NCBI GenBank assembly: GCA_958295665.1
Contig: OY282560.1
Span: 273,346,177-273,410,176, forward strand
Reading direction: 5' to 3'
Length of the DNA: 64,000 nucleotides
Source of the DNA: Tipula vernalis
Taxonomy: Eukaryota > Arthropoda > Insecta > Diptera > Tipulidae
Shown: positions 23,401 to 35,432 of the stretch, piece by piece
Numbering within the stretch: the stretch's first letter is position 1
Layout: every line of letters begins with the position of its first letter
Made by a program: the position numbers and the translations under genes
Notes under the pieces: model-generated
Databases searched by the model: none
Seen by the model: the letters and a program-made list of their open reading frames with translations, nothing else
What the model was told of the DNA's origin: nothing

Positions 23401-23610
23401 GTCCTACTTGTTGTTCAAGATTAACTTGTCTCTTGTTTAGAAACTCTATATTTTCTTCTATTTTAGAAAGGCGATTGACAATCATTCAAGGTGTTTTGCA
23501 TTGTTGTCATAGCTTGTTGAATTCCATTATTTTGATCTGTAGGCCCAGGTAGTCCTTGTCTTGCTGCTTGTGAGTAAGAGAATCCCTCTGCCAGTTTCAA
23601 AAAATATATC
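20490..23610 (-). mobile_element. 5'-truncated Jockey LINE inserted in the MADF-BESS gene
   Basis: The minus-strand copy starts in the 3' part of ORF1 (AEGFSYSQAARQGLPGP near 23590), followed by an ORF2 with several frame breaks. The 3' end is an A-rich tail of ATAAAAATAAAAAT type at about 20500-20530 (plus strand T-rich). It interrupts the MADF-BESS reading between IDIFF and the AESKIFNLV continuation. No clean target duplication was found, so both ends are approximate. Confidence 0.75.
20640..23329 (-). pseudogene. Jockey ORF2, frameshifted
   Basis: The EN domain begins at 23329 (MNIILRILTWNANGLLQH) with AESHF, YCPPRHQL and GGDFNAKHTHWGSR. A break near 22690 is followed by a linker, then the RT (22201-21335): YRPISVLPSLSKLFEK, DVAQAFDRVW and GVPQGSVLGP; a second break falls just at the catalytic FADD (about 21330-21350). 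Downstream are KYLGMTLDAKLKWKEH and FRKIYWLIGRNSEL, then further stops to about 20640. Only a few lesions, so it is younger than the flanking 11.8-26 kb Jockey. Confidence 0.82.
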
Positions 23611-24950
23611 TATTGAATCTCTTGGAGACTCGTTTGTTCTGCTTTTTTGCTTTTCAATAAGGTACTTCATCAGTACTCCAGTAGCGGATTCAACCTGGTT
23701 TCTTTTTGGTAGTTCGTTTAGATTTGAAGAAAATCGCTGCCTTTAGATACTGTGTGAACGGGAGAATTTGCAACCACTTCCGTGTTTTCCTGTGCTTAAG
23801 GCACTAAATTGTTTTCTTGGGTCGCAGTACCACCAGTATTTTCCTTTCGTTCTATTCCTTCATTTTCTATATCAATATCGTCTAGATAGCCAATTGTTTC
23901 TCGTTGGCACGAAAATGGTTTTAAAAACCCCATTTGTTCTTCGTATCGCCACTTTTTGACTGGCTTATTAGCTTGTCCCGATTTCGTCAATTGATTTCTT
24001 TTATTTTTTCGCCACTGATCTCTCAACTGATTCCATTGGTTTTTATATGTCGATCGTGTATATAAAAATGTATATACTGTAGAAGTTTTTTTATAACTAT
24101 TGTAAAAGTCTAAAAATTAAATTTTTACTGTTTTTTTAGTTTGTGGCAACGGGTGATTCTTTCCGCACAATAGCTTTCGGCTACAGACTTGGGCATTCAA
24201 CAGTATTCTCTACTGGAGAAGAATTGCTAATCAATTTTGGAATATTTGGAATTTTCTCAATTGCTTGGGATCTCTTTATGGAAAACACATCGTGATAGAA
24301 GCTCCAGCTAATTCGGGCTCTCATTTTTTCAATAACGAAAAAACATTTTCGATGGTTTTACTAGCACTGGTCGATGCGGAATTCTTACTTTTGAAATTGG
24401 GTCATATAGGAAAAACAGCGATAGCGGTATTTTTGTGCACTCAAAGTTAGGAAGGGCTTTAGAACAAAATAAGTTAAACCTCCCCGACCCCGTAGAATTT
24501 CCCGGTACGAACCAAAGGCAAATTTTCTAATAGTATGAGATGAAGCGTTTCCCTTAAAACCAAATTTATTAAGGCCTTATTCTTCTGCTCAACAACCAGA
24601 CGATACAACAAAGAAAATATTTAATTATACATAGATTCACTTTTTAGAAATTTAGAATTTTCTAAATCACACAGGACAGTATTTTTCCTCACAAGTTCAA
24701 TTAATTTCTCGTCATTCATATTTAGATATAAACTGTTTTGAACTGAATGCACTTGTACGTAACATAGAACAACAATGTATTGTTCTCACTATCAATACCG
24801 ATTCAGACACGTGTCAGCCTGTCCATCAAAAATACGTTTGCATCAATATGTAACGGAACTGATTGGAACCGGAATGGAAGGTGTGCATACGTCCATTAAT
24901 TTACAAGCAAACATACTCGTATTTTACGTAAACGGAACGGAACCGGTATG

Positions 24951-24984
24951 GAACGGAGCCGGAACGTATAGTGAGAATCAACCT
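24951..24984 (-). repeat. PIF right terminal inverted repeat
   Basis: Inverted copy of 12097-12130. Just inside, short words of the GGAACGGAACCGG type recur (24840-24960) and may be subterminal sites. Confidence 0.85.
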
Positions 24985-26060
24985 GTAGCCTAGGTTTTTG
25001 ACCTTTGTTTGTTGAGGAATATTTTTATCGTTTAATTTCACTGGTGGGCAGATACTTTTGTTCAGTGTGAATGTGATGTGAGATGATTTGTTTTCGTTCA
25101 CTTTTATTCGCCATGTTTTCAGCAAGTCCACGATTTTGTTCAAATAATTCTGTAACTCGGAATTATTGTGTGACATTTAAGCAAATAGTTGCGCTATTTT
25201 GTTTGGCCATGTATTGCCTTTGAAGAAGGTAATTTCCCAAAACCGAGTGAAATTTCTTCGGTAGCAGCTCTTTAATTTTCTATGTTAGCCCATCGTGTCA
25301 AATTGTATCAAAGGCCTGTACGATATCCAAGAAGACAGCAGAATAATATTTGTTTTCCTCAATATTTCTTTTCCTCAAGTGTGGTTTACCATGCTGATTT
25401 CGGAACGCAAATTGATGGTGAGGAATAATGCACCGTTCTTCTAATATTGGTTTCAATTTCGTTAGCAACATTTTGTCAAATAGCTTTGAGATTGTGGGCA
25501 GCATGCTTATTGGAAGATATGAAGAGATCTGCGTTACATTTTTTCCTGGCTTATGAATCATTGTGATCAAACATATCTTCGATTTCTGAGGAATAAAACT
25601 GGTTCGCATAATCGCTTTGAATGTCTGGCTTTGTTTTTAATTGTATTCTTAACTTTTTTCTAATACACTTTATAAGTTTGTAGGATAAACCATCATTTGC
25701 TGGGGTAGCACGAAATAATTAACTTCTTCGTATGGTGTGAATACTGTTGTTAGATGAGCAGCAAAAGCACACTTGTTGGCCTTTTTAAATGTTTTATTGC
25801 CTTCCACAAAGAATAATCTATCCTCTCGGTTTCCGAGAGATCACTTAAATAGCTTTGGATGCTCTGGTTTTCTTGTTCCCGCAAAGCATATCTTAGGGCC
25901 TTAATAGTTCGTTTTAATTTCCATTTCAATAACGGTGATTTTGTTTGTTGCCACTGACGGCAAATATTTAACTTTTCCTTTATTAGTTCCTGTATATTAT
26001 GTGACAGTTTATTAACTTTTCCAGAACTACTTATGTAGCCTTTTCGGCGGATAATGCAGG

Positions 26061-29000
26061 TCGGATTTTCACAAGGGGCCAGTAAATTGGCAGATATATA
26101 ATACAGGGAGTGTTCCTCTATAGCATTTAAATTAAAATACTTCATGTCAGCTTGGACTCCGACATACCCCTTGTACTCTGCGGCGACTTTAAGCGACTTC
26201 TTCATCCAGAACACATTCAACCCTATACCGAGAAAAATTTGAGCTTTGGCTCATCGCTCCTTTCTATTCAATCTCAGCGGCTATCAAGATCTTACTTGTA
26301 GTACGTCTAATCCAAGGCCATTTCCTCTACCTGACCGAGCTGCCGGAATTATGCCGCTAGAAGTACAATGATCAAGAAAGACAATTTTCTAGTGGCTTTC
26401 ACTCAAACCCCAACTTGTTACATATCGTTCTTTCTTTTTAGGCATCTTCATTAAATGGATAATATACCAACTCAACAATTCGTTCATTTTGCTTGGTAAA
26501 CGAACTTTTGTATAAATTCAAGGTTAAGATTATCAACTGGTATCAACTAGTAGTTGCTTAGTGATTTTTGGCAGTGACAATTGTCGTTGTTAATTATTAA
26601 TCCAGTCGCGGTTTTGCATAAACAGGAGGACCACGAGTTACAATGTGATGTTATACCCTACTGATCTTGGGTTGTGTCCTTGCACTTTTTCAAAAGCGGC
26701 AATACTCGACGGTCGATGTCACTAGAGTTGATAACCTGAATAGTTAGTATCCCGCCGCGAATTTATGATGCTAGTTAGCGGGTTAAGTAATCGACTGTGT
26801 TGAATGTTCATGAGTAACCCTAAATGTTTTATGAAATCTGACTCTGTAATCGACATGGTTACTTCTACAATAACAAAAGTTCACGTGAACTTAATTTTTA
26901 GGCTCAGATTTAAGCTATAGCGACATATAAACTAACGTCAGGGTTATGCATCCGCTGATCGTCGGCAGTTGGGGGAAAGACAGAAATATCGATGCCTGAG
27001 TCGCTACGATGTTGCACAATTTATCAAAAAAGTTTAGGCGACAGTTATACATGGTGCCGTCGCAGGTCGCCATCTGCGCCGGATCCTTTAGTTGTTTTTT
27101 TTCTTTGAACTCTTCCCACTTGGGTCACATCAATACAATTTAGAATCCTCATTTTGCGACCAACATCGCTGTCCAGGAAATAGCGGAATTTCCCGGTTTT
27201 CTATTTATTTATTTTATATTCTGCAACTCAATTATCGCATAGGAATAATATATTGCGGAAAAGTCTCAGTTTAAGAAACAAATTGGGGATGAAATTCGAC
27301 GATGTACAAAATTTGAATATCTCATTAAGAAGTTCAAGTTTGATTGCTAAACTAATCAATTTTCATTTCAATAAAGTTTTGATTAAACACTTTTATCCTT
27401 ATCTAATGTTACATTTCGATGCAAACATGGAACATAATTTAAAATTTATGACCACCGCCGGTGAATAATTTACTAACCGCAGCTTAAACAGAATTTCTCA
27501 CGAAATAAAATTTTATAATGATGCATCTGCCCCTCGTCAGAAATACGAATTTGTTTAACAATTTTAAATCATTTTAAATTGAGTTGAATGACCAAATGAA
27601 ATATTCTTCGTGATCCTTACTTTTAAAAATTCTTAAAGTATCTCGCGAAAATATTTCCCTATTAAACCTGTCTTACCATACCTTTACTAAAAAAAACATA
27701 TAAAATTATAAAATAACCCCTTTTAAATATACCTATCAAATATTATTTTATTTTAAATATCAAATGTAAAAGTTCATATATGATATGTATATATATGTAC
27801 ATAACTTTCATCCCGCTTTTTATTTGTATTTTCTATTTTCTCTCAACAACACCGCGTGTGTACAGTATTTTGATCAAAATACTTAAATTTTTCGAATATT
27901 TTCACATTTTTCATTTATTTATATTTTATATTTGTATTTAAAGGGAATTTAAAGTTGATCCGAAAAACTAGTTAAGCGCGATATAATGATTAAGGGTTAA
28001 ATTGGTTGTTAACTTTCTCTGAATTCACTCATTTCATTCAAATTTTTTGCGATGTTTACTGAATGCTTTTTGAAGCTGTTTTGACATTGTTCCAAAAACA
28101 ATTGCTTACACAAGCTACAACTATCGAAATTATTTTAAGCCTCAGTTTCATTAAAGATTAGAAAATTAAAAATTTTCAGAACAAGCAAGTGTTCAAATTT
28201 AAACATCATACAATATTATTGCTGGTTTCGCCAAGTTAAAACTTTAGAACTGAAACGAAACTCATGGTGTGACAGCGATAGCATAACTGTTAGTGCATAC
28301 ATCAACATCACAGTTATAAAGAGTAACGAACCACAATGTACTGACGTCAGGACATTTTTTGGAATTGCAAAAAGAAATATTTGTACTCATACTTTCATGT
28401 TAAAAAAAAAATCACCAATGCTTCTTCAAAGTTCAAGCTGCCAAAAAAATGAATCATAAATATAAGAAATTGGGTTTTCACATTTTTTTTAAATTGTTTT
28501 TTGATAGATTAAAATCGAATTCATCCTGTGCGGTATTAAATGATGTTGCTAGCCTATTGATTGTTATCACCATATTGATGGAATGGTGTTCTACTGCCAA
28601 AAATCGGTGATTACGCAATGTCCTGCTTTAAATATTTATAGAGATGTTTTCCAATACATAAATAAGCTAAATCGATGTGGCCAAGTAGGACGTTTCCAAT
28701 AAAAGCAGATCAAATTTTTTATTTTTTGTATCTTGTTGAATAACGGATGTAAAGTCTACAATTCCACTGTAGATTACAATTTTGTACATACTTGTAGATT
28801 ACAATGCCAAAATAAATTACGATTCATATTGAAATATTTATATTTTCATATTTTTTTTTGTCTAAATTTTCAACTTTTTATTTCAAGACTACATTAAGCT
28901 ATACACCACCATGCTGGTTTGGAAAAGTCTCCTTGCGAGTTTACTTTTTAATTTAGTTGTCATTTCCTGCAAAGTGTTGATTTTTATTTCGCTAAAGATA

Positions 29001-30200
29001 ATGAGTACTGAATCCAGATGCTCCATCATTATTATTTATAATAATATTTAGTCCAACTGAAGTGGAGATTATAATCTTTTAAGAAGATATTGTACAACAA
29101 ATCACCTTTCTATAAAAAACTGTTTTAACAATATTCATCTGATGTCTATTAATAGGGGTGCCAACAACCTGGCCACATTCATTTCTAAAATGAAACAGCT
29201 TTACTTTGTTCTAAACAATCAGCATAAGCCAAGGCGTGCTCGTTGATGAGGGGCCAACCGCATCGAGAGTGACTTTGCGTATTTACTGTTATTTAGTTTT
29301 TGAAATTTCCATCGTGTTTGGGGCCAAATTTCACAAGTTTGGCTGGTCTTTCGAATGTCATTATTCAGTATGGTTGCGAATGCTAACCCACGTATCAGCA
29401 CCTACTTAACTACGCCAACGTATCTGCGATCAACATAAACAATTTTAGCTTAGTGGCTATTGCAAGAAGCCCTACCACTCCCTCCCATGCATATTTACCA
29501 CTAATAAAGTTCGTTGTGATCTGATTTTTACAATCACGTTTTATAGATGAGGAATACCTCAAAATTCATAAATTTAGAATCAAAAGAACCCGCAACCCAA
29601 ATTTAGATAGATCTAAATGGCCCTTACCATGTTTCGTTCATAGAGATAACCTAAGTAAACTCAGGTGTCTGTATGGAATTCTAAATTAGGGTAGAGTTTC
29701 GTTAAATCGAAATACCAGGTGTATAGATTTCAAATTTAATGACATAAAATTTAACGTTACTTAGTTACATTAGAGATTTTCTAAAACCCACCCGGAAACC
29801 GTGGATTTTGAAATTTCCGATTCGATAACAAGGCTTTCTCACAGCTCTCTATTTCCATTATATCGAACTTATATATTTATGTAAGTATTTTAGAAATCAT
29901 AATTAAGAATTACGTTCTGTCTTACAAGTTTAACAGTATTTGGAGAGAGCATCATAAATTTTTTCGTTGATAACACTTCCAGCTTTTTAATTTCCTTTTC
30001 GATGAAACCAAACACTCTGTCCGGTGGAATAAAACCTGTTATAGGATATACTCTTTGGAGGGATCGGTACTTATGCCCGTATTACCAAATACCGAATGGA
30101 CAAAATCCCGTAGATCACAAAAACACCGTATTTCAAAATACCGTAGTATGAATTTTTGGGTTTTATGTTTATTTACAAAATATTTTAATTCATTTTTAAT
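26061..30200. other. Gene-free region
   Basis: About 4.1 kb with no recognised gene, RNA or transposon. The short open frames here (for example 27092-27274, 27253-27468, 29219-29401) show no domain. The A/T content and lack of repeats suggest ordinary intergenic or intronic DNA. Confidence 0.5.
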
Positions 30201-30530
30201 ATTTTTTTTTCATTTAAGGGTATAAACATAGGGTTGGGTACAATTGCCCGTATGACAAAATACCGTTTACACACACACACACACGCGCATACACACTCAC
30301 CACCCCGCAGGGCGCTCCTCAGATGTAGTGGCGACGGGTGTGACAATCCCGCGGGCCCAAGTTAAAACTTTGGGAGCGTCTGACCCATATTGGGCGGCTC
30401 CAGGTCCGAGTGATGCGGTATAACCTCTCAAAAATCCAGAAGCGTCTGCCCACACTGTGGGCGGTTTCCTGGTCAGCGTCTGTTCTCCAGGAGGAGCGGC
30501 TGCACTCTACCACCTGGCAGTAGGTATAAA

Positions 30531-32048
30531 ATGCTAGGGAAGGACACCCGAAAATTGTACTCAATGGTAGGTGAGAAAGAAGTTTGTGTTACGGTGCAGG
30601 ATCTCGGAACCCTAGTACCGGCGGTTTTAGGGAGTGGGCAAGCAGGCTCCCAGCCGTCGAGATCCAGTTACTGCAATGTTGCTTCGGTGGGTCACTTGGC
30701 CGAGGTAACAGATAATGCGACAAGGATCATTAATACGGGTGAAGAGGTTAAGCTCGCTGACGTCTTCAAAAGGAGTGGAAAAATTCGAGATCTCCGACAA
30801 AGATGACGCCAAGTGGCAAAATCCGGCGATCGCTGTCACTTACGTCGCTGTCAGTAGGAATTGTCGAGAAGAGCACGGATACGGGCAAGGAGGCTCTGCT
30901 AGCTAGTCTAGGAACTACAATCATGGAACTCTCAGAGTTCGTGAAACCGAGGAACAATATTCATGGTGAGGTTAAAAAGTTGGTTAGTGTAATTCGGACA
31001 TTGTGCGAGTCGGCCATGAGCCAGGCGGGTGGAGGGGCTAAAGTATCCCAGCTCTGCCAGACCTCGCCTATTAGTATAGATGCTGAAAAGCAGAATTTCA
31101 AGACCGCGGAACAAAATGGAGGAGCAGGAAGCAGTAAAAGAAGGCGCTCAAAGCCGGATAAAAATGAAGGGAAATCAGAGAAAAAAAGAATACTGCTTTC
31201 GGTACACTGGGTACCGAAAAAATGAGCATCTCCAGTGCAAATCAAATAATTGAAAAATCAATGGGCTCGGAAGAGAGGTGGCAGAAAGTGGAAGGTAAAC
31301 GAAGACCCAAAAGGAGACGTCGTCTACCTAGGAAGCGGGTCCGACCGGATGCATTGCTAATCAAGAAGAGTGCGAAAATTGAATTCGCTGAGCTGCTTCG
31401 GAAATTAAAAGATGACCAGACACTGAATAGCCTGGGTGAAAAGGTATCGAGCGTACGCCAAACTTTGAATGGAGACCTTCTGTTTGAGCTACAAAATACG
31501 ATACATCGCGCGCAATCCTTAATATTCCGAGATCTGCTTGAAACAGCAATTGGGCAGCAGGCTACGGTTAAAACTATGACCCAAGGAGTATTACTAGTGA
31601 TCAAGGACATCTACGGTGTTACCACTTCCCATGAAGTGAGTGAGGCTCTGGAAGCGCAGTTTGAAGGCGTAAAAGGGTTGTGTACTTTCAAATCACTTGA
31701 AAAAGCTTACTGAGGAACTCACACTGCAATAATTATCCTCTCTAGAAGTGTGGCTGAAAAATTGATTGAAGCGGGCAAAGTGAGAATTGGTTGGGTCTCT
31801 TACCGGATCCGGGAGAAAATAGAGCTGACTAGATGTTTTAAATGCCACGGCTATGGTCATCGGGCATCAAGCTGTAAAAGCGGAACTGACAGATCAAAGC
31901 TCTGCTGGAAATGTGATGAAGAGGGACATGTTGCTAAAACGTGCCTAAGAGAACCGAAATGTGTATGCTCTGTGACGAAAAGACAATTGGAAGTAGCAAA
32001 CACGTGACTGGTAGCTCGAAATGTCCAGCGTACCAGAACGAGTAGAGC
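30531..32048 (+). pseudogene. R1-clade LINE ORF1 (gag-like, CCHC zinc knuckles)
   Basis: Fragments in different frames (30531-30806, 30803-31225, 31222-31713, 31750-32007). The middle part is basic and helix-rich (KRRPKRRRRLPRKRVRPD). The C-terminal part holds CFKCHGYGHRASSC and CWKCDEEGHVAKTC; a third knuckle beginning CMLCDEK lies one frame over. Known role: RNA binding and RNP assembly. At least four frame changes. Confidence 0.75.
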
Positions 32049-32055
32049 AGAGGAA

Positions 32056-34493
32056 ATGAAAATAGTCCATATAAACCTTAACCAATGTGAGGCTGCTCAG
32101 GATCTATTACAACAGTCAGTACGGGAGGTTGAAGCTGATATTGTAATGGTATGCGAGCATTACCGAAACCTGGCCGCTGTGTGGGCTTGTGGTAACCACC
32201 CCCTACAGGAAATTGGTGGGGGCTTCCGGCTTTGTTAGAGCCATGGCTAGCGTTATCCAGTTTTATAGCTGCTACGCCCATCCTAGCCCATCAATGGAGG
32301 AGTTCAAAACTTTCATGGATCAACTAACGAATGACGCGCGGAGTCGAATACCGTTACTGATAGCTGGTGATTTTAACGCATGGGCCATCGAGTGGGGAAG
32401 CAGAGAAACAAATAGTAGAGATAATGCTTTGTTGGAAGCCCTCGCGTGCTTACCGGTCGTATTTATAAATATAGGAAATGTACCAACCTTTCATAGGGGC
32501 AATGCAAGCTCGATAATTAGACACAATTATCATTTTTGACAACCAAGATCCTGTTCCGCGGCAATGATATCGTGAAGCTAGGCTGGAACTCAAGCGTGCC
32601 ATCAAACTAAGCAAACGGAAGAGTTTTCGTGAGTTGTGTGAAAAAGTCGACCACGACCCCTAGGGTAGATCATACATTCAGAAGTAATAGCACTGCTCTC
32701 CCACATGTCCGGTAATGTTGTACAACATAATGAATCACTTGTTTCCGCAACAACCAGAAAATGTGCTGCAAATATCGAAGAATGAAGAGGATGGTGTTCC
32801 ACCAGTCACCGAGGAGGAAGTTTTAAAGGCATGTTCCAGAGTAGGGAGCAATAAAACTCCTGGCCCGGATAACATTCCGAACATAGCATTGAAGTCTACT
32901 GTCCAAGCGTACCCAAATATCTTAACTAAGGTATATACTGGATGCTTAGTAGAAGGAATCTTTCCTGATCGGTTGCAGGAAGCTATCGTTGCAGCGGGTG
33001 ACCTGGCAGAATATCAATACGGCTTTCGGAAGGCGCGCTTCACGGTGGATGCGATTAAGTTCGTGGTAGATAAGGCGCAGGGGCAATACCTGGTTCCAGG
33101 TGGTTGCATGGTAGGAAACAGTACTGTGCTGTAGTGACTCTGGACATGAAGAATGCTTTCAACACGGCCAATTGGAGCTGTATATTTAACGCACTAACCC
33201 AGATCGAAGTACCGACCTATCTATTGAGAGTAGTTGCGAGCTACTTCAACCACAGGATCCTGAAGTCTAAGACCGAAGATGGAACGAAAATATTCAAGGT
33301 AACTGGTGGAGTCCCTCAAGGATCAGTGCTAGGCCCGGCCCTCTGGAATGTGATGTACGATGGTGTGCTTCAACTCCCCATACTAATTGAAGCTCGGGTG
33401 GTCGGTTTTGCGGACGACATTTCGGTTGTGGTTGTCGCAAAACACAGGGAGGAAATCGTGGAAATCTGCAACAGGACGGTCCGATTCATCCAGCAGTGGT
33501 TAGTATCGACTGTTCTGCAGCTAGAGGAGCATAAGACTGAAGCTGTCCTAATCACGGGCAGGAAAATAATGGAGAGCATAACTTTAGAGGTTGGTGCCCA
33601 AAAAACAGTCAGTCAGCCATCCATAAGGTATCTGGGGGTAACGATTGATTCCAGACTGTCGTACAAGCAGATCTCATTACCTCCAGTGAGAAAGCAAGCA
33701 GAGTGAACGCGGCATTGGCACGAATAATGCCGAATACAAGAGGAGTGCGCGTGAGCCGAAGAATTCTGCTTTCTAACGTCGTATCATCAATACTATTGTA
33801 TGGCGCACCAATTTGGGCCAACTCATTGGAGAAGATGACCTTTAGAAGAAGAGTGGCAACCGTCCAGAGGATAAGCGCGTTAAGAGTATTGTGCGCATAC
33901 CGAACGGTATCCGATGATGCTGCCTGTGTTCTTGCGAGGATGCCCCTATTGATATGCTGGCTGAGGAGTGCCAAACCATGTATCTGCAACGTGAGCATAG
34001 AACAAAAGAAGAGAACCGCAGGATAGCACGGTTTGAGACCATGACTACTTGGCAGAGAAGATGGGATGACTCGAACAAAGGCAGATGGACACACCGCCTG
34101 ATTCCATCGATAGATTCGTGGGTGAACAAAAGGCATGGAGAAGTGGATTATCACCTAACCCAGTTCCTCACCGGTCATGGTTGCTTCAAAGCATAACTGT
34201 GTATGTTCAAAATCGAGGACTCACCTGATTGCCCTACATGCATGGAAGCGCTGGAGACCGCGGAGCATGTGGTTTGTGAGTGCCCACGATTCAACGAGGA
34301 TAGAAGACACATCGGTGCACTTGGACAGCAGCTAACACCAGATAACATCCTGGAATTTATGCTAGAGTCTGAAGAAGGATGGAATGCAGTAAGCGTGACT
34401 GTATCACGGATTATGAAGGAGTTGAGATGTATCAAAAGATGCAGAAATGTAGCGAGAATTAATTCTACCCGAGGTGGAGGCAGCCTAGGCTGA
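32056..34493 (+). pseudogene. R1-clade LINE ORF2 (EN, RT, C-terminal CCHC)
   Basis: The endonuclease starts MKIVHINLNQCEAAQDLLQQ with CEHY (E of the active site) and LIAGDFNAWAIEWGSR, then deletions. The RT has NKTPGPDNIPN, a deletion that removes the RPIxLLD block, EYQYGFRKARFTVDAI, LDMKNAFNTANW, GVPQGSVLGPALWNVMYD and GFADDISVVVV. The C-terminus has CPTCMEALETAEHVVCECPRF, the Cys/His motif of R1-type elements. Four or more frame shifts, dead. Confidence 0.82.
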
Positions 34494-34658
34494 GCCTGCC
34501 TCGTGAAATAATACCTAACGGTAGTTCTACGGGGCCGAACGGCATAATTTATCGGGGGTTAGGGTTTGGTCGGTAAGAATCCTACACTCTCACATGTTGT
34601 TTAATGGTCCGCATGTGAAGCTTATCAAAGGTTTCCCCTCCGCCACAAAAAAAAAAAA

Positions 34659-34785
<127 letters not shown>

Positions 34786-34902
34786 TTTGGCATACGGGAT
34801 TTTGCGATACGGGATTTTGGAATACGGAATTTTGTAATACGGTATTATGTATACGGGATTTTGTAAATGGTATTTTATCATACGGGCAACTGTACCCAAC
34901 CT

Positions 34903-35432
34903 CTCTTTGGAATCTCCTTTATATGGTCTCGAGCTTTTGTTGCTAACCAATAGCTTGAGCAGCACAACCATCTGATACGAGGCTTACCCTATAATTTGTG
35001 AAATCAATCGCGCATATTGCACCAAACATACAAGATGCAATAAAATTAGAATCACGGGAATTGAGGGAATTGATTTTTGGTCCAACAGTTACTGGGTCAC
35101 GATTTAATTTTGACTTACTATGGCTTCTATAGGCTGTGAAATTTTAAACATGAATCTGGAGACTGTAATAAGTTGGTTGATCAGACAGCTTAGGGATCGG
35201 CAGATTTTTTTCGCAATAAAGTGTTTTTTAGGACCCTTTTCCGCTAGTCATGTCGTGTCACTTCGCATACAAAATGGTATCCTCTAAGTCGACCGAGGTC
35301 CACAAAATTTGGCAAACTGTTCTCTTGTCAAAATCAAAATATAAACAATATTTTTTTGCGTGGTGAATATTATAGAAAAACCTAATGGTTTTTTTATTTA
35401 TTTAAAATAAATAAATTAAACATTTAACTAAA
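34903..35432. other. Spacer upstream of the second Harbinger
   Basis: No gene seen. It probably contains the left terminal repeat of the Harbinger at 35.4 kb, but I could not identify it. Confidence 0.35.

Larger units (their letters stand above)
19967..24640 (+). pseudogene. PIF transposase (HARBI1-like), in separated exons
   Basis: N-terminal exon 19967-20209: KKRRFWVHNVL, one frameshift, then GEYTTLFREL and FFQYFRMS, an in-frame stop and FREAITAKQ, typical of the PIF transposase N-terminus. After a presumed intron, now containing MADF-BESS sequence and a Jockey, the core resumes at about 24139 with an ag acceptor: ATGDSFRTIAFGYRLGHSTV, GSLYGKHIVIEAPANSGS, ALVDAEF, LPDPVEFPG and DEAFPLKPNLLRPY. 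The first catalytic aspartate (normally GSxDGKH) is Tyr here. Stops and frameshifts make it non-functional. Known role: DDE transposition at 3-bp sites. Confidence 0.75.
20225..24718 (-). pseudogene. MADF-BESS-type partner protein of the PIF element
   Basis: The N-terminal exon starts at 24718 (MNDEKLIELVRKNTVLCDLE), the start of a MADF domain. The next part (about 24050-23610) gives WNQLRDQWRKNKRNQ, KKWRYEEQMGFLKPF (MADF C-terminus), an acidic linker, and a helix region with GVLMKYLIEKQKS and DSIDIFF. There a Jockey is inserted; beyond it, 20485-20225 continues with SKIFNLVQDMELE and a Gln/Asn/Pro-rich tail ending near ASFYDDSNI. MADF proteins are Myb-like DNA binders and are known companions of PIF transposases. 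One stop lies just before the helix region and another after MELE. Confidence 0.7.
12096..24984. mobile_element. PIF-type DNA transposon remnant enlarged by nested insertions (12.9 kb)
   Basis: The ends are inverted copies of a repeat beginning AGGTTGATTCTCACTATACG and continuing TTCCGGCTCCGTTC (12097-12130 and 24951-24984). GTA flanks both ends (12093-12095 and 24985-24987) if one extra A at the left is ignored, consistent with a 3-bp duplication. Inside are a PIF transposase (plus) and a MADF-BESS gene (minus). Subtracting the 7.7-kb CACTG element and the about 3.1-kb Jockey leaves roughly 2 kb of PIF sequence. Confidence 0.75.
11775..26060 (-). mobile_element. Old Jockey copy split by a 12.9-kb insertion
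   Basis: Upstream part 26060-24985 carries ORF2 fragments: a linker with WKAIKHLKRP, an RT block with YLPISMLPTISKLFDK and AVFLDIVQAFDTI, then WRIKVNENKSSHITFT and KVKNLGY at the junction. The downstream part starts at 12096 with FTWKNHMEIKRSQIK, then FSRMYWRVERKSQLSL and a deleted C-terminus. The two sides are adjacent pieces of one Jockey protein, though a few codons seem lost at the junction. It lacks EN and ORF1, so it was 5'-truncated. Many frameshifts and deletions make it older than the 3.6-11.1 kb copy. Confidence 0.8.
30284..34658 (+). mobile_element. R1-clade LINE inserted in an (AC)n microsatellite
   Basis: Plus-strand element beginning after ACACACACACACACAC (30269-30284) and ending in a 12-A tail (34647-34658) followed at once by (AC)n to about 34782. 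Base composition is more GC-rich than the surroundings. ORF1 (CCHC knuckles) and ORF2 (EN, RT, C-terminal Cys/His) are both frameshifted. Some R1-clade insect LINEs (Waldo, Mino) are known to insert into ACAY or AC repeats, which this position matches. Confidence 0.82.

Noticed and set aside
12096..24984. Maverick/Polinton element (AG-starting TIRs, over 10 kb)
   Set aside because: No polymerase B, integrase, ATPase or capsid genes; the size is explained by nested insertions in a PIF element.
26061..30200. Host gene exons in the 4-kb gap
   Set aside because: Short frames there lack domains and consistent splice-linked reading.
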